This document shows, in pieces, positions 37,101 to 45,680 of a stretch of DNA of 64,000 nucleotides. The stretch is taken from positions 22,548,524 to 22,612,523 of the forward strand of contig NC_089319.1 in assembly GCF_036669915.1 (NCBI RefSeq). Direction: 5' to 3'. Every line of letters begins with the position of its first letter. Position 1 is the first letter of the stretch. Under the pieces are notes generated by a model. The model was given only the letters and a program-made list of their open reading frames with translations, had not been told where the DNA came from and did no database searches. The translations under genes were made by a program, and so were the position numbers. Origin of the DNA: Pocillopora verrucosa. Lineage: Eukaryota; Cnidaria; Anthozoa; Scleractinia; Pocilloporidae.

Positions 37101-40100
37101 GGTGACGGTCAGACATGCCAGTGCCCAGCCAACTTCCAAGGAGAATTCTGCGATAAAGGTTAAAATCTGTCTGCTGCTTATAAATCGGAAAACAATTAAG
37201 GTTATGTAAAAAGCATAGAATAGGTTGCTGTAAGGATTCAAACACGAACGAAACCCAACTTCGCAATTGACGCTCCACTAGTTGATAGAAAAACTCGTTG
37301 TAGAGTTACAATGAGTGGCAAAAGTAGTTGGTACGCCTCCCCTTGGTAGGTGGTCTAAACCCCTCCCCCCTTTCCACTCACCATAATAAGTAAAAGAGTA
37401 TTTTAATTTATGCCTATTCAGTAACTTGAAATTCCCTCCTCCCCCCTCAAAAAATTAATAGATAAATAAATAAATAAGTGACAATTTTGTTAATTTTGCA
37501 ATACATCAAGGACCATTTTGTTAACTGCAGGCAAGTTGAACGTTGAATAGGAGGAGAGGGGGAGATAAAGGAAAGTTAAGGGAAAAAAATTCAAAAAGTA
37601 GTGAAACGTGTCAAGACTTTTGCCACCCACTGCAGGTTCATATGTTAGATGTGCAACGCATTCTGCTGATTTAGATAAGTAGCATCCAATGCCTAGATGA
37701 CCTCATGCTGTCGTTTTGCTGCATTGTCGGATCTTTCCAACTCAGATAGTTACTAAAAACGACCATCCAAATGAGAGATCACGTGGAAACCAGAAATTTA
37801 CTTTCTCGCCAGCAATTCAGATACTATGACATTTGAGGTTTCGCCCTTGAAAGACATAACTAGAAATGCCGACGGCTTTATGCACTTCTCTAATTGGAAG
37901 AATAGTTATCATGATTATCTTCAGTGAATTTCAATTTCAGTGAGAAGGGAGGGGTCTAAGAGGATTTTGAAGAAACCAAGGTCATTTTTGTCTGACATAA
38001 ATGGTTTACCAACTTTCTTTTCAAAGAGGAGTCCCTATTCACTCCCCGTTTATTCAGGGTTTCTAAGCGTGAATTGTTTGTTTGTTTGTTTTTTTTTATT
38101 CAGATGTGGATGAATGCGCTAAGAACCCATGTAAGAACGGTGCAAAATGTACCAATACACACGGAGACTATAAATGCACGTGCAGCAGTGCTTTCACTGG
38201 AAAGAACTGTGACGTGGGTAAGGAAATTACTGATCTGTAAACTTCAAGGAAATGTTTATTTATCACTCAGCGGATCCATCGATTTTTCAATTTTAAATGC
38301 GTTGTTCCTTCTATAGTGCTAGTTATCTCTCCATGGCCAAAAGCTTCAAAGAACGTTGTGTCAAATTTGGATCATTTATTTGTTATACTCTACTATTTGA
38401 TTATGGTGTTTGTAGAGTATTTTAATATTTTGTTTTGTTTTTGCTTTTTTTTTTTAAGTTTCACCTTCGCACGCAGCTCCAGTCTACTAATGTTACACGA
38501 CATCAGTATCGTATTTTTGAATTAAAATGGTCATCAAAAGATCGTGGCTAGTTGCTATGAATGACAGTTTTCTACGTCAACTCACGTCATAGTACATTTT
38601 ATTTTTTCTTAGACGTGAATGAGTGTAAAGTGCGCAATCCCTGCAAAAATGGAGCCTCTTGTGTGAACTCCGTTGGTGGTTACAGCTGTCAGTGCCCTGG
38701 AAACTACAAAGGAAAACACTGTGATGAAGGTGAAAATCTTTATTTTTTTCTTAGAAATATTTGTTTGTAGCTGTCCTATTTTGTTGTGATTAGTGCGCGA
38801 TTTAAAGAGCTTTCTTTCTACTCCATAGATGTAGATGAGTGCATTTCCAAGAAACCATGTAAAAACGGTGCAAAATGTGAAAACACCCGCGGTGGATACA
38901 AATGTACTTGTGTAGGAAAGTGGTTCACGGGGAAACACTGCGACCAAGGTAGAGTTATTGAAACGTTCACAGATCACATTAATGAAGGTCAAATGTGTGC
39001 AAATTTACTTCCAAAGAAAAACACTTTACTTCTCTTCAAGTTGGTTAACATACTCTCCTTCATTTGTAAAAAATGATTGACCATCCTTCTGTCTTCTGTC
39101 AGAAAGGTTAGAATGCTAGACAAACTCAGTGGGGATATACTTTAAATGTTTATTTGCTGAAGCGGGCATGGACGATTCCTTTGGTCTTAAGTAATCTGTC
39201 GAACAATTCTTCTTTGCTTCAGATCCTTCGGAATGTTCAAGCTACACTGAGCTGAATACTGCCGATCGTGCCTCTGGTTTCCAAAGGAGTGGGTTGGTGA
39301 AGTGTGACAAAAACGACCTCCCTTCCCAAGCTAAATGGTACCGCTTCACAGGTGCCGCAGGAACAAGGATGCCAACTTCGCCTGTTGCCATACATCATTG
39401 TGGAACCCATGCACCGGGCTGGCTGAATGGTCAACATCCGAAGAAGGAGGATGGGCTTGTTTCGCGAAAGGTTTGCTTCAACTGGGGCAATAACCTTTGT
39501 ACATGGCACGTGTTTGTCAGTGTCCGTAACTGTGGAAACTTCTTCGTGTATCATTTAGGAAGGACACCAGGATGCTCTTTACGTTATTGTGGAAACAAAG
39601 GTTATGGTAAGTTTACATTTCCTCTACATTAGAGGGCAGGTCTATTGACTGTTGTGAGACCAAAAGCACACTTGTAAAGGTGGCTTGTTGAAGGAAAGAA
39701 TGATATTACAACAAGCCTCGAAGGTGAAAGGAAAAACAAGAGAACTGAATGAAGGGTGGTAAACCCGATTTACTAAGCTGCAATAGATATAAGTGATGCG
39801 TGCTACGGTTGGTAAGGGACGTGAGTTTTCGAGGTCAATCACAACTGAACGAGGTAAAGTTAAAGAAATGCAATCCCGGTACACCTAATGTTGTTCGAAA
39901 TTATGCATAGGGCGTATTCCCAATCAAAGGAGCACACACTTCATCATGGTATAGTTATAAGAAATGAGCAGTAAGAATCCCATCACGATCAGTAAGGCGA
40001 TAATTGCTGTATAAGTTTGATTCGTAGCGATGTTTATAGAGAACGTCAGTTTTTTGTGAGACTTCTCCTGTCCGTTGTCAATTACTATCGGCACTCTATA

Positions 40101-43100
40101 AACAACTTCCAACATGACATTAACAATGCGAATTAAACGAAATGTGGTGATTATAAAGACAGATGTCTTGTCAAGAATCCTTGTCTGAACGGAGGAACTT
40201 GTAAAAAAGTTGGAGAGGAGGACTATCAGTGCGCATGTCCAGCATGGTACAAAGGACGAAACTGTGAACAAGGTAACACTTGATGAATTTTTTTGTAATG
40301 TTGTAAGTGATGTAAAACCATTCTTCAGCGTTTGACCTGTGAAACTGTAGGACATGTGACAGATGTGACACACGTCCTCCATACTGCCAGGGTCAGCAAA
40401 GACAAAAGACATACTTACGATAAGGACGAATCAGCTTGGCGTTCATAGATCCTCCTCAGATCTCAGATCTTATTTATAATTCTCCCTTCTGGCTACTATA
40501 TATTTCCTTTTAATTAAATGAGAGTATTCGGTGGTACATCAAGACAATCTCTATGCTCGACATAGTTTTGCTGCATAATGTATTACGAGAACTTACTTAT
40601 TAATTACTGTAGGTCACTGACTTAACTTTGCCGTGTGACGGTCTGGAGGTGTACTTTGTGTCCTGTAATTGATTCTAGCTATTTTTTAACTTATATAGCG
40701 ATCTGCAGACAAAGGACGGACAGCAAAGATGGTCGCTGTTGTGTTTTCCCTTTTACATACAAAGGCAAAACTTACAACTCCTGCACTACCTACAAACACG
40801 ACAGATTATGGTGTTCACTTGATCGTGACTATAATGGAAAATGGGCCAATTGCGGTAAGATGAGTGACTGAACAAAAGCTCTTTTGACTTAGTTAAAGTA
40901 ATCAATAGATCAACCGACGATCAGGTCATCCGCTGTCCCCCCCCCCCCCCCTTCGCCTTATGTATATATAGAACTCATTTTGAGGGTATGAGGACATCCC
41001 ATTTAATTTCCATCAAAACTCTCAAACAACATGCAAACTTCATGGAATATTTATATCGGGAGACCAATTTCCTTACTCTAAAATTAACCTGAGGGAAATT
41101 CTTAAAGAAATGGGGATACCGACTCTCAGCTAAACATCGAATTAGAAATCAATTACAGTTGTGATGATTCTCTTTTTCTGCAGTATATCCTTGTGACAAG
41201 AAACCATGCCAGAACGGAGGAACCTGCAAAAACACAGGGGTGGATACCTACCAGTGTCAGTGTAAGAGCGGATTCCAAGGAATCAATTGCGAAAAAGGTA
41301 AATGCTTGCATGCCTAAGATTCGCGTTATACCTCAAGAGCACAATTTATGAACCAACGAGATCCATTTGTAATTAAAAAAGCCTTATTGGCGTTTCGCAA
41401 TTATTTTGGTTAAAAGTAATTTACATAATGGAGTACAAGAGGGTAATTGACTAATTCATCCGGACACTTCTCGCAAATGATCATTTCTATTGATGCAGGT
41501 GTAATTTTTTACTATGATTTTCAGACGTTGACGAGTGTGCAACCCTTAAGCCATGTAGAAATGGAGCAAGTTGCCAAAACACCAGAGGAGGATACAGTTG
41601 TGCTTGTGCTCAAAGATTCACTGGCAAAAATTGCGACCAGAGTACGTGGCTTTCCTAATTTTTCGTGTGACGAATCAGTTTTAGATGCTGTGTCAATTTG
41701 TTATGTCCTTTATTATGAATCTGACCTTCCTAAGGGAAGAAAACGTCCTAAGAGGCAGTGTATAATGATTTCAAGTCGTAAACGTTTCCATTCCCTGAAA
41801 ACCCCTTATCTCACTTAGTTGGGATTGTTTGCTTGCCTTTCTAACACCACCACTTATCATACTTGCCCCAGTTTATGTTCCTCCTGAATGCAAAAATCCA
41901 GTGGTTATAAGTCATGAAAGTCGTTCGATGGAACACACTGGTGCACCCATTAGTTGCGATCAGCGGAACCTTCCTACGGTCGGCAAATGGCACCGCTTCA
42001 TGGGTGCGGCGGGAAATGCCATGCCTACCTCCTGTGTGCCGATACACCGTTGTGGTACGCATGCTCCTGGTTGGCTCTCGGGGGATCACCCATCTGAGGA
42101 CCAGGGTGTTGTTACGAGAAAGGTTTGCTTCCACTGGAGTGGCGACTGTTGTAGATGGAGTGTAAACATCAAAGTCAGAAGTTGCGGGGAATATTACGTC
42201 TACCAGTTGCCCAAAACACCTGTCTGCAATCTCCGCTATTGCGCGAAGAAAACAAGTGAGTTATTGTCATTTTTCAACAAACATAGGCAGTTTCGATTAC
42301 TTTTTTATAATTTCTCACAATAATATAGTTGCTTGTAAAAACACAGAAGAATTAGCGAACATATTTGTAGCATTTAAAAAGTACTTCAAGAAATATGTGA
42401 ATTGTTTTTTTTTTCTAAGTGAAACACCGAAAAGACGAGAAAAGAATATAAGGTCTTTCCTTTTTCTCTCAGCTCCTGGGGCACCCTCATCCTGCAGACG
42501 ACCGATGGACATCGGTGTAATTATGGACCGCTCTGGCTCAGTCGGAGGAAACAACTTTGAAAAGGCTAAACAGTTCGTCATATCTCTCGTACACAAGCTC
42601 CAAATATCGTCACACGGCACTCGAATCGGAATCATCCCCTACCACTCTAATGCGGAAGTGGCGGTAAAATTCGCAGATGTGGCATATCAGACGCCAGATG
42701 CTATGACCAGGTTGATAAAGGGTATCCCTTACACCCATGGTTTGACGCGAACCGACATAGCTATTGAACTGGCCAATAGCCAACTGTTTAGCAACTCGGG
42801 AGGACGCCGTATTGACAAACCTAATGTGTTGATTGTGATGACCGACGGAAACACAAATCCTGGAAGTAAATCATACAGCCAAGTTCTTGCTCCTTTAAAG
42901 GTAAGTTAGCCTTAATTGAATGCTTCAACCTGGTCATAGAGCTGAATTGCTTTTTAATTCAGCAGAATACCTGTCAAGTTATCTTTTTATCCACTGGAAA
43001 ATTTCGGAACTTTGAAAACCGGCTGTGCTCGGTCCTTGCTGCCACGACCTCGGGCCAATATTTTCCAGTATGGTTCTGGCACTTGGTTGGCAAGGAGTTA

Positions 43101-45016
43101 GTACATTATGATTGCTAAGATAAGTTGACAACAGTTTCTTTGAGAGCATTCAAAGAAAGTATATACCGCCAAAACAATGACCGCTTTTATTCGTCACACA
43201 GCAAAAGAATGTGAGAATGATCGCTGTTGGTGTAGGATCAAGTATAAATGATGATGAGTTGAAACAAATCGCCGACGGAAAGCGGGAAAATGTTATTCAC
43301 GTGGACAAGTTTGACGACCTTGTCAGCAATGAGAATAATGTTCTGTTTGCATCTTGCGAACCAGGTAACTGAGCAGTGACGTGGCAATCTATTTTTTTGT
43401 AATGACCTCTGTGCTTCAACTGATAAATCCTAACAACCCACAACCACGAAAACATCATTTGCCCTATTGCTTCTTAAACTCCAGCTTCTCTTAGTGTTTT
43501 GTTCAAATAGGTTTGAGTTTTCATGAAGTATTCCCCCTTGCTTTTAATCTTTTGACGTCTAAATAACGTCTAATAATAATAACTAGCGTCTAATTTTCCT
43601 TTACGATATCCTATAATGACCCACTTTGAGGTCATGAGATAAGAAATAATCACTAACTTAAGAAGCTCTCGGTAGTTAAACAAATTCCCCATGTCAGCAC
43701 ATTAGGATATGTATTGAGAACAGTTTGCAAAATTTTCATACTGATGTGAGGGTATAAAGGTTTAATGTTAATTGAGAACTGAATAATCACGCACTTTGAA
43801 GGTTTTTACAGGATTGCACCCGGGGGTAGACAGAGAAGTAAACGCTTTTGACTGTTCAACAGTTTTGATGGTAATTAAATTGTTTGTATATGAATGTATA
43901 TTTTACTTGCGTCAGACTCTCCAGGTCCAGGTTGTCATCATGCCATGGACGTGGGTATCATTATGGATCGATCCGGTTCAGTTGGGTCTGCTGACTTCCT
44001 TAAATCGAAAAGCTTCGTTAAAACTCTGGTACACCGTTTCCAAATCTCTTTCCATGGAACACGTGTCGGAATTATAGCTTACCAGTCGAATTCGCACTTG
44101 GCTGTGAAGTTTAGCGATGCTAATTCTCAGAATCCAGCTGCCATGACAACCATTATCGACAACATCGCCTACACCGGCGGGGGTACAAGGACCGACATTG
44201 CACTTGAGATGGCCAATACAGGACTGTTCAGTTCAGCGGGTGGAGACCGAACAGATAAACCTAACGTGCTTGTAGTAATTACTGACGGAAAAACCAATTC
44301 TGGTAGCAAGGCTTATCAGACCGTTTTAGCACCGCTTATTGTAAGTGTAGTTAGGGTGTATGTTGTCATTGTTTGGGTGTACGCATATCGATTGAGTGTT
44401 GCAAGGCTAAGAAAAAAAATTATTCAAGATGATCGATTGCGCAAAACACACGCTTGTTTTTTGCTCTGCATTCCAGTTACTGAAGCACGAGAAAACGTGG
44501 ATGACCAATTTGCGATCAGTTTTGGTGTCGCATTTGATTGGTTGAGTGTAGCGCGAGTGATTATAGGTGACGCAAAGCGACGAAGGGCAAAACTAAATGG
44601 CTCAAACGCACACCTTATTTTTTTTTTCAGTTTATCGTTACCTGTTCTTCAAAAATCAACAGTTGATTTTAAACTTGTCTTACTTTCATCAGGCGTGCAA
44701 CGATAAGCATGAAAAAATACAAATTACCTCTTCATAGTGCTGCAGTTATAAAGAATTTTTATAAATTTTCTTGGAAAGGAGAGAAAATTGTATAACGCTT
44801 ATGCAAAAACGAAATTCTTACCAAATTGTGTGTTTATTTACGTCATAGGATAGTAAGGTAAAAATGATTGCCGTTGGAGTTGGCTCCGGCATCGACTACA
44901 GTGAACTCAATGAGATTGCTAATGGAAAAACGGCAAATGTTATCCATGTTGACAAGTTCGAGGATCTCTTTGTGCGACTGAACAACGTACTTCGAGCTTC
45001 ATGTGAAGCTGACTAA
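20741..45016 (+). CDS. giant secreted mosaic protein: TSP1/VWA/F5-8C/EGF/D8C/FN2
   Basis: Forty-one coding exons join in frame into 2,732 residues. Exons: 20741-20798, 21274-21451, 21942-22180, 22495-22689, 22803-23212, 23668-23827, 24059-24244, 24759-25168, 25716-25875, 26038-26243, 26795-26935, 27652-27793, 28363-28706, 29387-29528, 29831-29947, 30362-30478, 30821-31204, 31541-31651, 32151-32267, 32479-32595, 32791-32910, 33427-33810, 34436-34546, 35171-35284, 35786-35902, 35990-36109, 36390-36773, 37048-37158, 38104-38217, 38613-38729, 38829-38948, 39223-39606, 40159-40272, 40699-40854, 41184-41297, 41525-41641, 41872-42255, 42473-42900, 43202-43364, 43916-44340, 44849-45016. There is one signal peptide, one stop and no transmembrane segment, so the product is secreted. 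Module joins are all phase 1. Parts of the architecture recall coral coadhesin (TSP1, VWA, F5/8C) and uromodulin/OIT3-type proteins (D8C). An extracellular-matrix, adhesive or skeletal-matrix role is inference. The main doubt is whether every small exon is constitutive. Confidence 0.85.
21765..21840 (-). repeat. tRNA-derived SINE head, intron 2
   Basis: Read on the reverse strand, GAGTGCTCAGCTGCCATG is followed by AAGGGTTCAAGTCCCAGA, a good B box (GGTTCAAGTCC). The A-box half is poorly preserved. It lies antisense in an intron of the mosaic gene. Confidence 0.5.
22495..22689 (+). CDS. exon 4: thrombospondin type-1 repeat 1
   Basis: Residues 159-223. The pattern [27 protein letters not shown] and CNEDPCPD gives the tryptophan ladder, the C-x-x-T-C-G-G-G motif and six cysteines of a TSP1 domain. 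Sites for C-mannosylation (WSEWTEC) and O-fucosylation (CTKTCGGG context) are present by consensus. The module is flanked by phase 1 introns. Confidence 0.93.
22803..23827 (+). CDS. exons 5-6: von Willebrand factor A domain 1
   Basis: Residues 224-413, encoded by a 410 nt exon (22803-23212) and a 160 nt exon (23668-23827). The metal-ion-dependent adhesion site is complete: DASGS, Thr in GGGTRTD and Asp in LSDGKT. The fold ends at MESCQ. A complete MIDAS predicts divalent-cation-dependent ligand binding. The central intron is phase 0, the outer ones phase 1. Confidence 0.93.
23336..23500 (+). mobile_element. MITE fragment, intron 5 of the mosaic gene
   Basis: Starts AACCCTTTAACCCCTAAGAG and continues with a TCTAATTTCTCC stretch shared with 57672 and a TAAACAAATTC-like stretch shared with 43600-43765. 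It is the left part of the same short repeat family. The right end is missing or degraded. Confidence 0.6.
24059..24244 (+). CDS. exon 7: thrombospondin type-1 repeat 2
   Basis: Residues 414-475 with [25 protein letters not shown] and CSENPCPK. It has the same phase and layout as exon 4, consistent with duplication of a TSP1-VWA pair. Confidence 0.93.
24759..25875 (+). CDS. exons 8-9: von Willebrand factor A domain 2
   Basis: Residues 476-665. Exon lengths of 410 and 160 nt are identical to VWA 1. MIDAS residues are DGSGS, Thr in WTRTD and Asp in FTDGKT. The domain ends at LDESCQ. Intron 8 contains a short interspersed repeat near 25262-25335. Confidence 0.93.
25262..25335 (+). repeat. interspersed repeat fragment, intron 8
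   Basis: CTCCGACGGAGGGCTAACGC followed by GGTGGCCAACTTACGTTATT. The same order of motifs, diverged, is found at 61172-61260 (CTCTGACGAAGGGCTAATG and GTGGCTAATTTATG). It is probably an interspersed repeat. Confidence 0.55.
26038..27793 (+). CDS. exons 10-12: F5/8 type C (discoidin) domain 1
   Basis: Residues 666-828 from 26038-26243, 26795-26935 and 27652-27793. A Pro/Ser linker precedes [18 protein letters not shown]. Typical features are [35 protein letters not shown] and the terminal [13 protein letters not shown]. Such domains bind cell-surface glycans or phospholipids. A tRNA-like repeat lies in intron 11. Confidence 0.92.
26430..26730 (-). repeat. possible tRNA-like repeat remnants, intron 10
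   Basis: The reverse complement of GGTCAGGGCTCGAACCTAG gives a B-box-like GGTTCGAGCCC. A second degenerate B-box-like stretch sits near 26685. The evidence is weak and there is no preserved clover-leaf. Confidence 0.25.
27255..27533 (+). mobile_element. repeat element carrying a tRNA-like Pol III promoter
   Basis: A roughly 280 bp stretch in intron 11 with a tRNA-like core (27391-27463). It is followed by a hairpin CCTGAA/TTCAGG around a T run (27461-27477) and preceded by the palindrome ATATGAATTTCATAT near 27310. The composition suits a tRNA-derived SINE, in the sense orientation of the host gene. The ends are approximate. Confidence 0.55.
27391..27463 (+). tRNA. tRNA-like sequence, Thr(GGT)-like, probably SINE-derived
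   Basis: A 73-base clover-leaf can be drawn: acceptor GGCTTGG with ACGGGCC, D arm GCTC/GAGC, anticodon stem CTGCA/CGCAG, loop CCGGTAT and T arm ATGGG/CCCGT. A box (TAGCTCAGTTGG) and B box (GGTTCAAATCC) are perfect. Position 33 is C instead of the universal T, one pair in the anticodon stem (A-C) and one in the acceptor (G-A) mismatch. It is therefore more likely a tRNA pseudogene or SINE promoter than a working tRNA. Confidence 0.6.
28363..29528 (+). CDS. exons 13-14: F5/8 type C (discoidin) domain 2
   Basis: Residues 829-990 from a 344 nt exon and a 142 nt exon. Features are [48 protein letters not shown] and the closing [11 protein letters not shown]. Unlike domain 1, the first two thirds are in a single exon. 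The intron that splits exons 10 and 11 is therefore absent here, although the sequence runs through the equivalent point. Confidence 0.92.
29831..30478 (+). CDS. exons 15-16: EGF modules 1 and 2
   Basis: Residues 991-1068, one module per exon (29831-29947 and 30362-30478), 39 residues each with six cysteines. The first starts DGDIC and is not of calcium-binding type. The second starts DVDEC and fits calcium-binding EGF. Both contain the C-x-N-x4-Y-x-C consensus for Asp/Asn beta-hydroxylation. Confidence 0.93.
30821..31204 (+). CDS. exon 17: D8C (uromodulin/OIT3-type) domain 1
   Basis: Residues 1069-1196. Hallmarks are [41 protein letters not shown] and [16 protein letters not shown]. This matches the eight-cysteine region of uromodulin, GP2 and OIT3. 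It retains the cysteine in NSCVP and the CC pair in NCCRW, as does D8C 5 but not D8C 2-4. Confidence 0.88.
31541..32910 (+). CDS. exons 18-21: EGF modules 3-6
   Basis: Residues 1197-1351 from 31541-31651, 32151-32267, 32479-32595 and 32791-32910. The first starts DVCEP and is not calcium-binding. The next three start DIDEC, DVNEC and DVDEC and fit calcium-binding EGF. The fourth has a VGGWFTGK loop and is 40 residues. The order noncalcium-cb-cb-cb followed by D8C is repeated twice more downstream. Confidence 0.92.
33427..33810 (+). CDS. exon 22: D8C domain 2
   Basis: Residues 1352-1479. It keeps [42 protein letters not shown] and FRYC. The first cysteine of the CC pair is Leu (NNLCRW) and the cysteine before VP is replaced (TSPVAIHHC). 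Confidence 0.88.
34436..36109 (+). CDS. exons 23-26: EGF modules 7-10
   Basis: Residues 1480-1633 from 34436-34546, 35171-35284, 35786-35902 and 35990-36109. Starts are DVCKA, DVNEC, DVNEC and DVDEC. They are nearly identical to exons 28-31, including parts of the introns. Exons 25 and 26 are separated by an intron of only 87 bp. Confidence 0.92.
36390..36773 (+). CDS. exon 23-26 block partner: exon 27, D8C domain 3
   Basis: Residues 1634-1761, 384 nt. It carries the same cysteine loss as D8C 2 and 4 (TSPVAKHHC and NNLCTW) and is almost identical to exon 32. Confidence 0.88.
37048..38948 (+). CDS. exons 28-31: EGF modules 11-14
   Basis: Residues 1762-1915 from 37048-37158, 38104-38217, 38613-38729 and 38829-38948. 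Starts are DVCKA, DVDEC, DVNEC and DVDEC. Intron 28 is about 320 bp longer than intron 23; otherwise the block matches 34436-36109 closely. Confidence 0.92.
39223..39606 (+). CDS. exon 32: D8C domain 4
   Basis: Residues 1916-2043, 384 nt, nearly identical to exon 27 and exon 22. It lacks the same two cysteines as D8C 2 and 3. Confidence 0.88.
40159..40272 (+). CDS. exon 33: EGF module 15
   Basis: Residues 2044-2081 with [27 protein letters not shown] and GRNCEQ, six cysteines. The acceptor must be the AG at 40157-40158 to keep phase 1. It lacks a pyrimidine tract (TGGTGATTATAAAG), and the nearby CAG at 40160-40162 would shift the frame. The module may be alternatively spliced. Confidence 0.75.
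40699..40854 (+). CDS. exon 34: fibronectin type II domain
   Basis: Residues 2082-2133 with [22 protein letters not shown] and GKWANC. This is the FN2 consensus of four cysteines with aromatic residues, as in collagen/gelatin-binding modules of fibronectin and MMP2/9. It is the only FN2 domain in the protein, and it suggests binding to collagen-like partners by analogy. Confidence 0.92.
40938..40952 (+). repeat. poly-C tract, intron 34
   Basis: A homopolymer run of about 15 C bases between exon 34 and exon 35; the length is likely to be variable. Confidence 0.8.
41184..41641 (+). CDS. exons 35-36: EGF modules 16 and 17
   Basis: Residues 2134-2210 from 41184-41297 and 41525-41641. The first (VYPCDKKPC) is not calcium-binding, the second (DVDEC) is. 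Exon 36 ends in A rather than G before the donor GTACGT, so the split codon with the next exon reads ATT. Confidence 0.9.
41872..42255 (+). CDS. exon 37: D8C domain 5
   Basis: Residues 2211-2338, 384 nt. [41 protein letters not shown] and [17 protein letters not shown]. It keeps the full cysteine set, like D8C 1, so these two represent the older form. Confidence 0.88.
42473..43364 (+). CDS. exons 38-39: von Willebrand factor A domain 3
   Basis: Residues 2339-2535 from 42473-42900 and 43202-43364. MIDAS residues are DRSGS, Thr in LTRTD and Asp in MTDGNT. It ends LFASCEP. A short linker with CRRPMD precedes the first strand. Confidence 0.92.
43595..43765 (+). mobile_element. MITE fragment, intron 39 of the mosaic gene
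   Basis: Contains TTAAACAAATTCCCCATGTC, then a GAGAACAGT stretch, then CATACTGATGTGAGGG, ending GGTATAAAGGTTTAA. The reverse complement of 62316-62400 has the same order of motifs and ends GTAAAGGGTTAA. It is a right-hand part of the TTAA-type repeat. Confidence 0.6.
43916..45016 (+). CDS. exons 40-41: von Willebrand factor A domain 4 and C-terminus
   Basis: Residues 2536-2732 from 43916-44340 and 44849-45016. MIDAS residues are DRSGS, Thr in GGGTRTD and Asp in ITDGKT. The protein ends three residues after the last cysteine (SCEAD, stop TAA at 45014-45016). There is no transmembrane helix or GPI signal. Confidence 0.92.
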
Positions 45017-45680
45017 GAAGTAAGTTTATGTTTATGTTCGTCTAGAATAAGTTTCTCCTCGTGGCCATATTTTTCTTTAAACTCAGATGTGACATTTCAC
45101 ATGAGAAAAGAACGGAATTGCATACCGGTAGAGTAGATTATGATAGGAATACTTACAGAAATACGTTGATGGTTAAGTTCATTGACTGATTTCTTAGCTG
45201 ATATATTTATCTAAATTCAGGGGGACGTCTGACAGTCAGTACCCGCTAATCATCCTTTACATTTTATCAAATTATACTGGATTCGTGAGAACAATACATT
45301 ACCCAGTAATTGCCCCCTTTTCTTCGTATACTACTTATAATGAAAACAGCAACATGTGACAGGGAAAAGTTAGGTCATAATTTGTCCAAAAAAAACTGTG
45401 TCGCCTGAGTCTAAATACTCCTACACCCCCACTCACTTTGTCATTGTCAATGTAAAGACGCTAAAAAACACCCTAAATAATCAAAAGTAAGCAACCTAAG
45501 ATAGATCTTGAATAATTTTTTTGTATTCCTTAATTTAGTTAGTTTGATACTCCCTCTCTCTCTCTCTTTGTTTACAGATTACCGCCACTAGATAGTTTAA
45601 TCACTCAACAAAAGAATGAAGACACAACGCAATGGATAATATTCATGTCAAAAAGTTTCAATAAATGTTCTTCAGGCAGA
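45017..45680 (+). other. 3' UTR of the mosaic gene with probable UTR intron
   Basis: A good donor GTAAGT starts at 45020, three bases after the stop. A strong acceptor follows a CT-rich tract at 45571-45577. AATAAA lies at 45660-45665. Splicing the UTR in this way fits the usual phase of the preceding modules, where a further exon would follow. Confidence 0.6.

Noticed and set aside
39924..40412. 162-codon reverse-strand ORF
   Set aside because: It overlaps the EGF 15 exon in antisense, has no domain and no splice or promoter context; the hydrophobic character is that of AT-rich intron.
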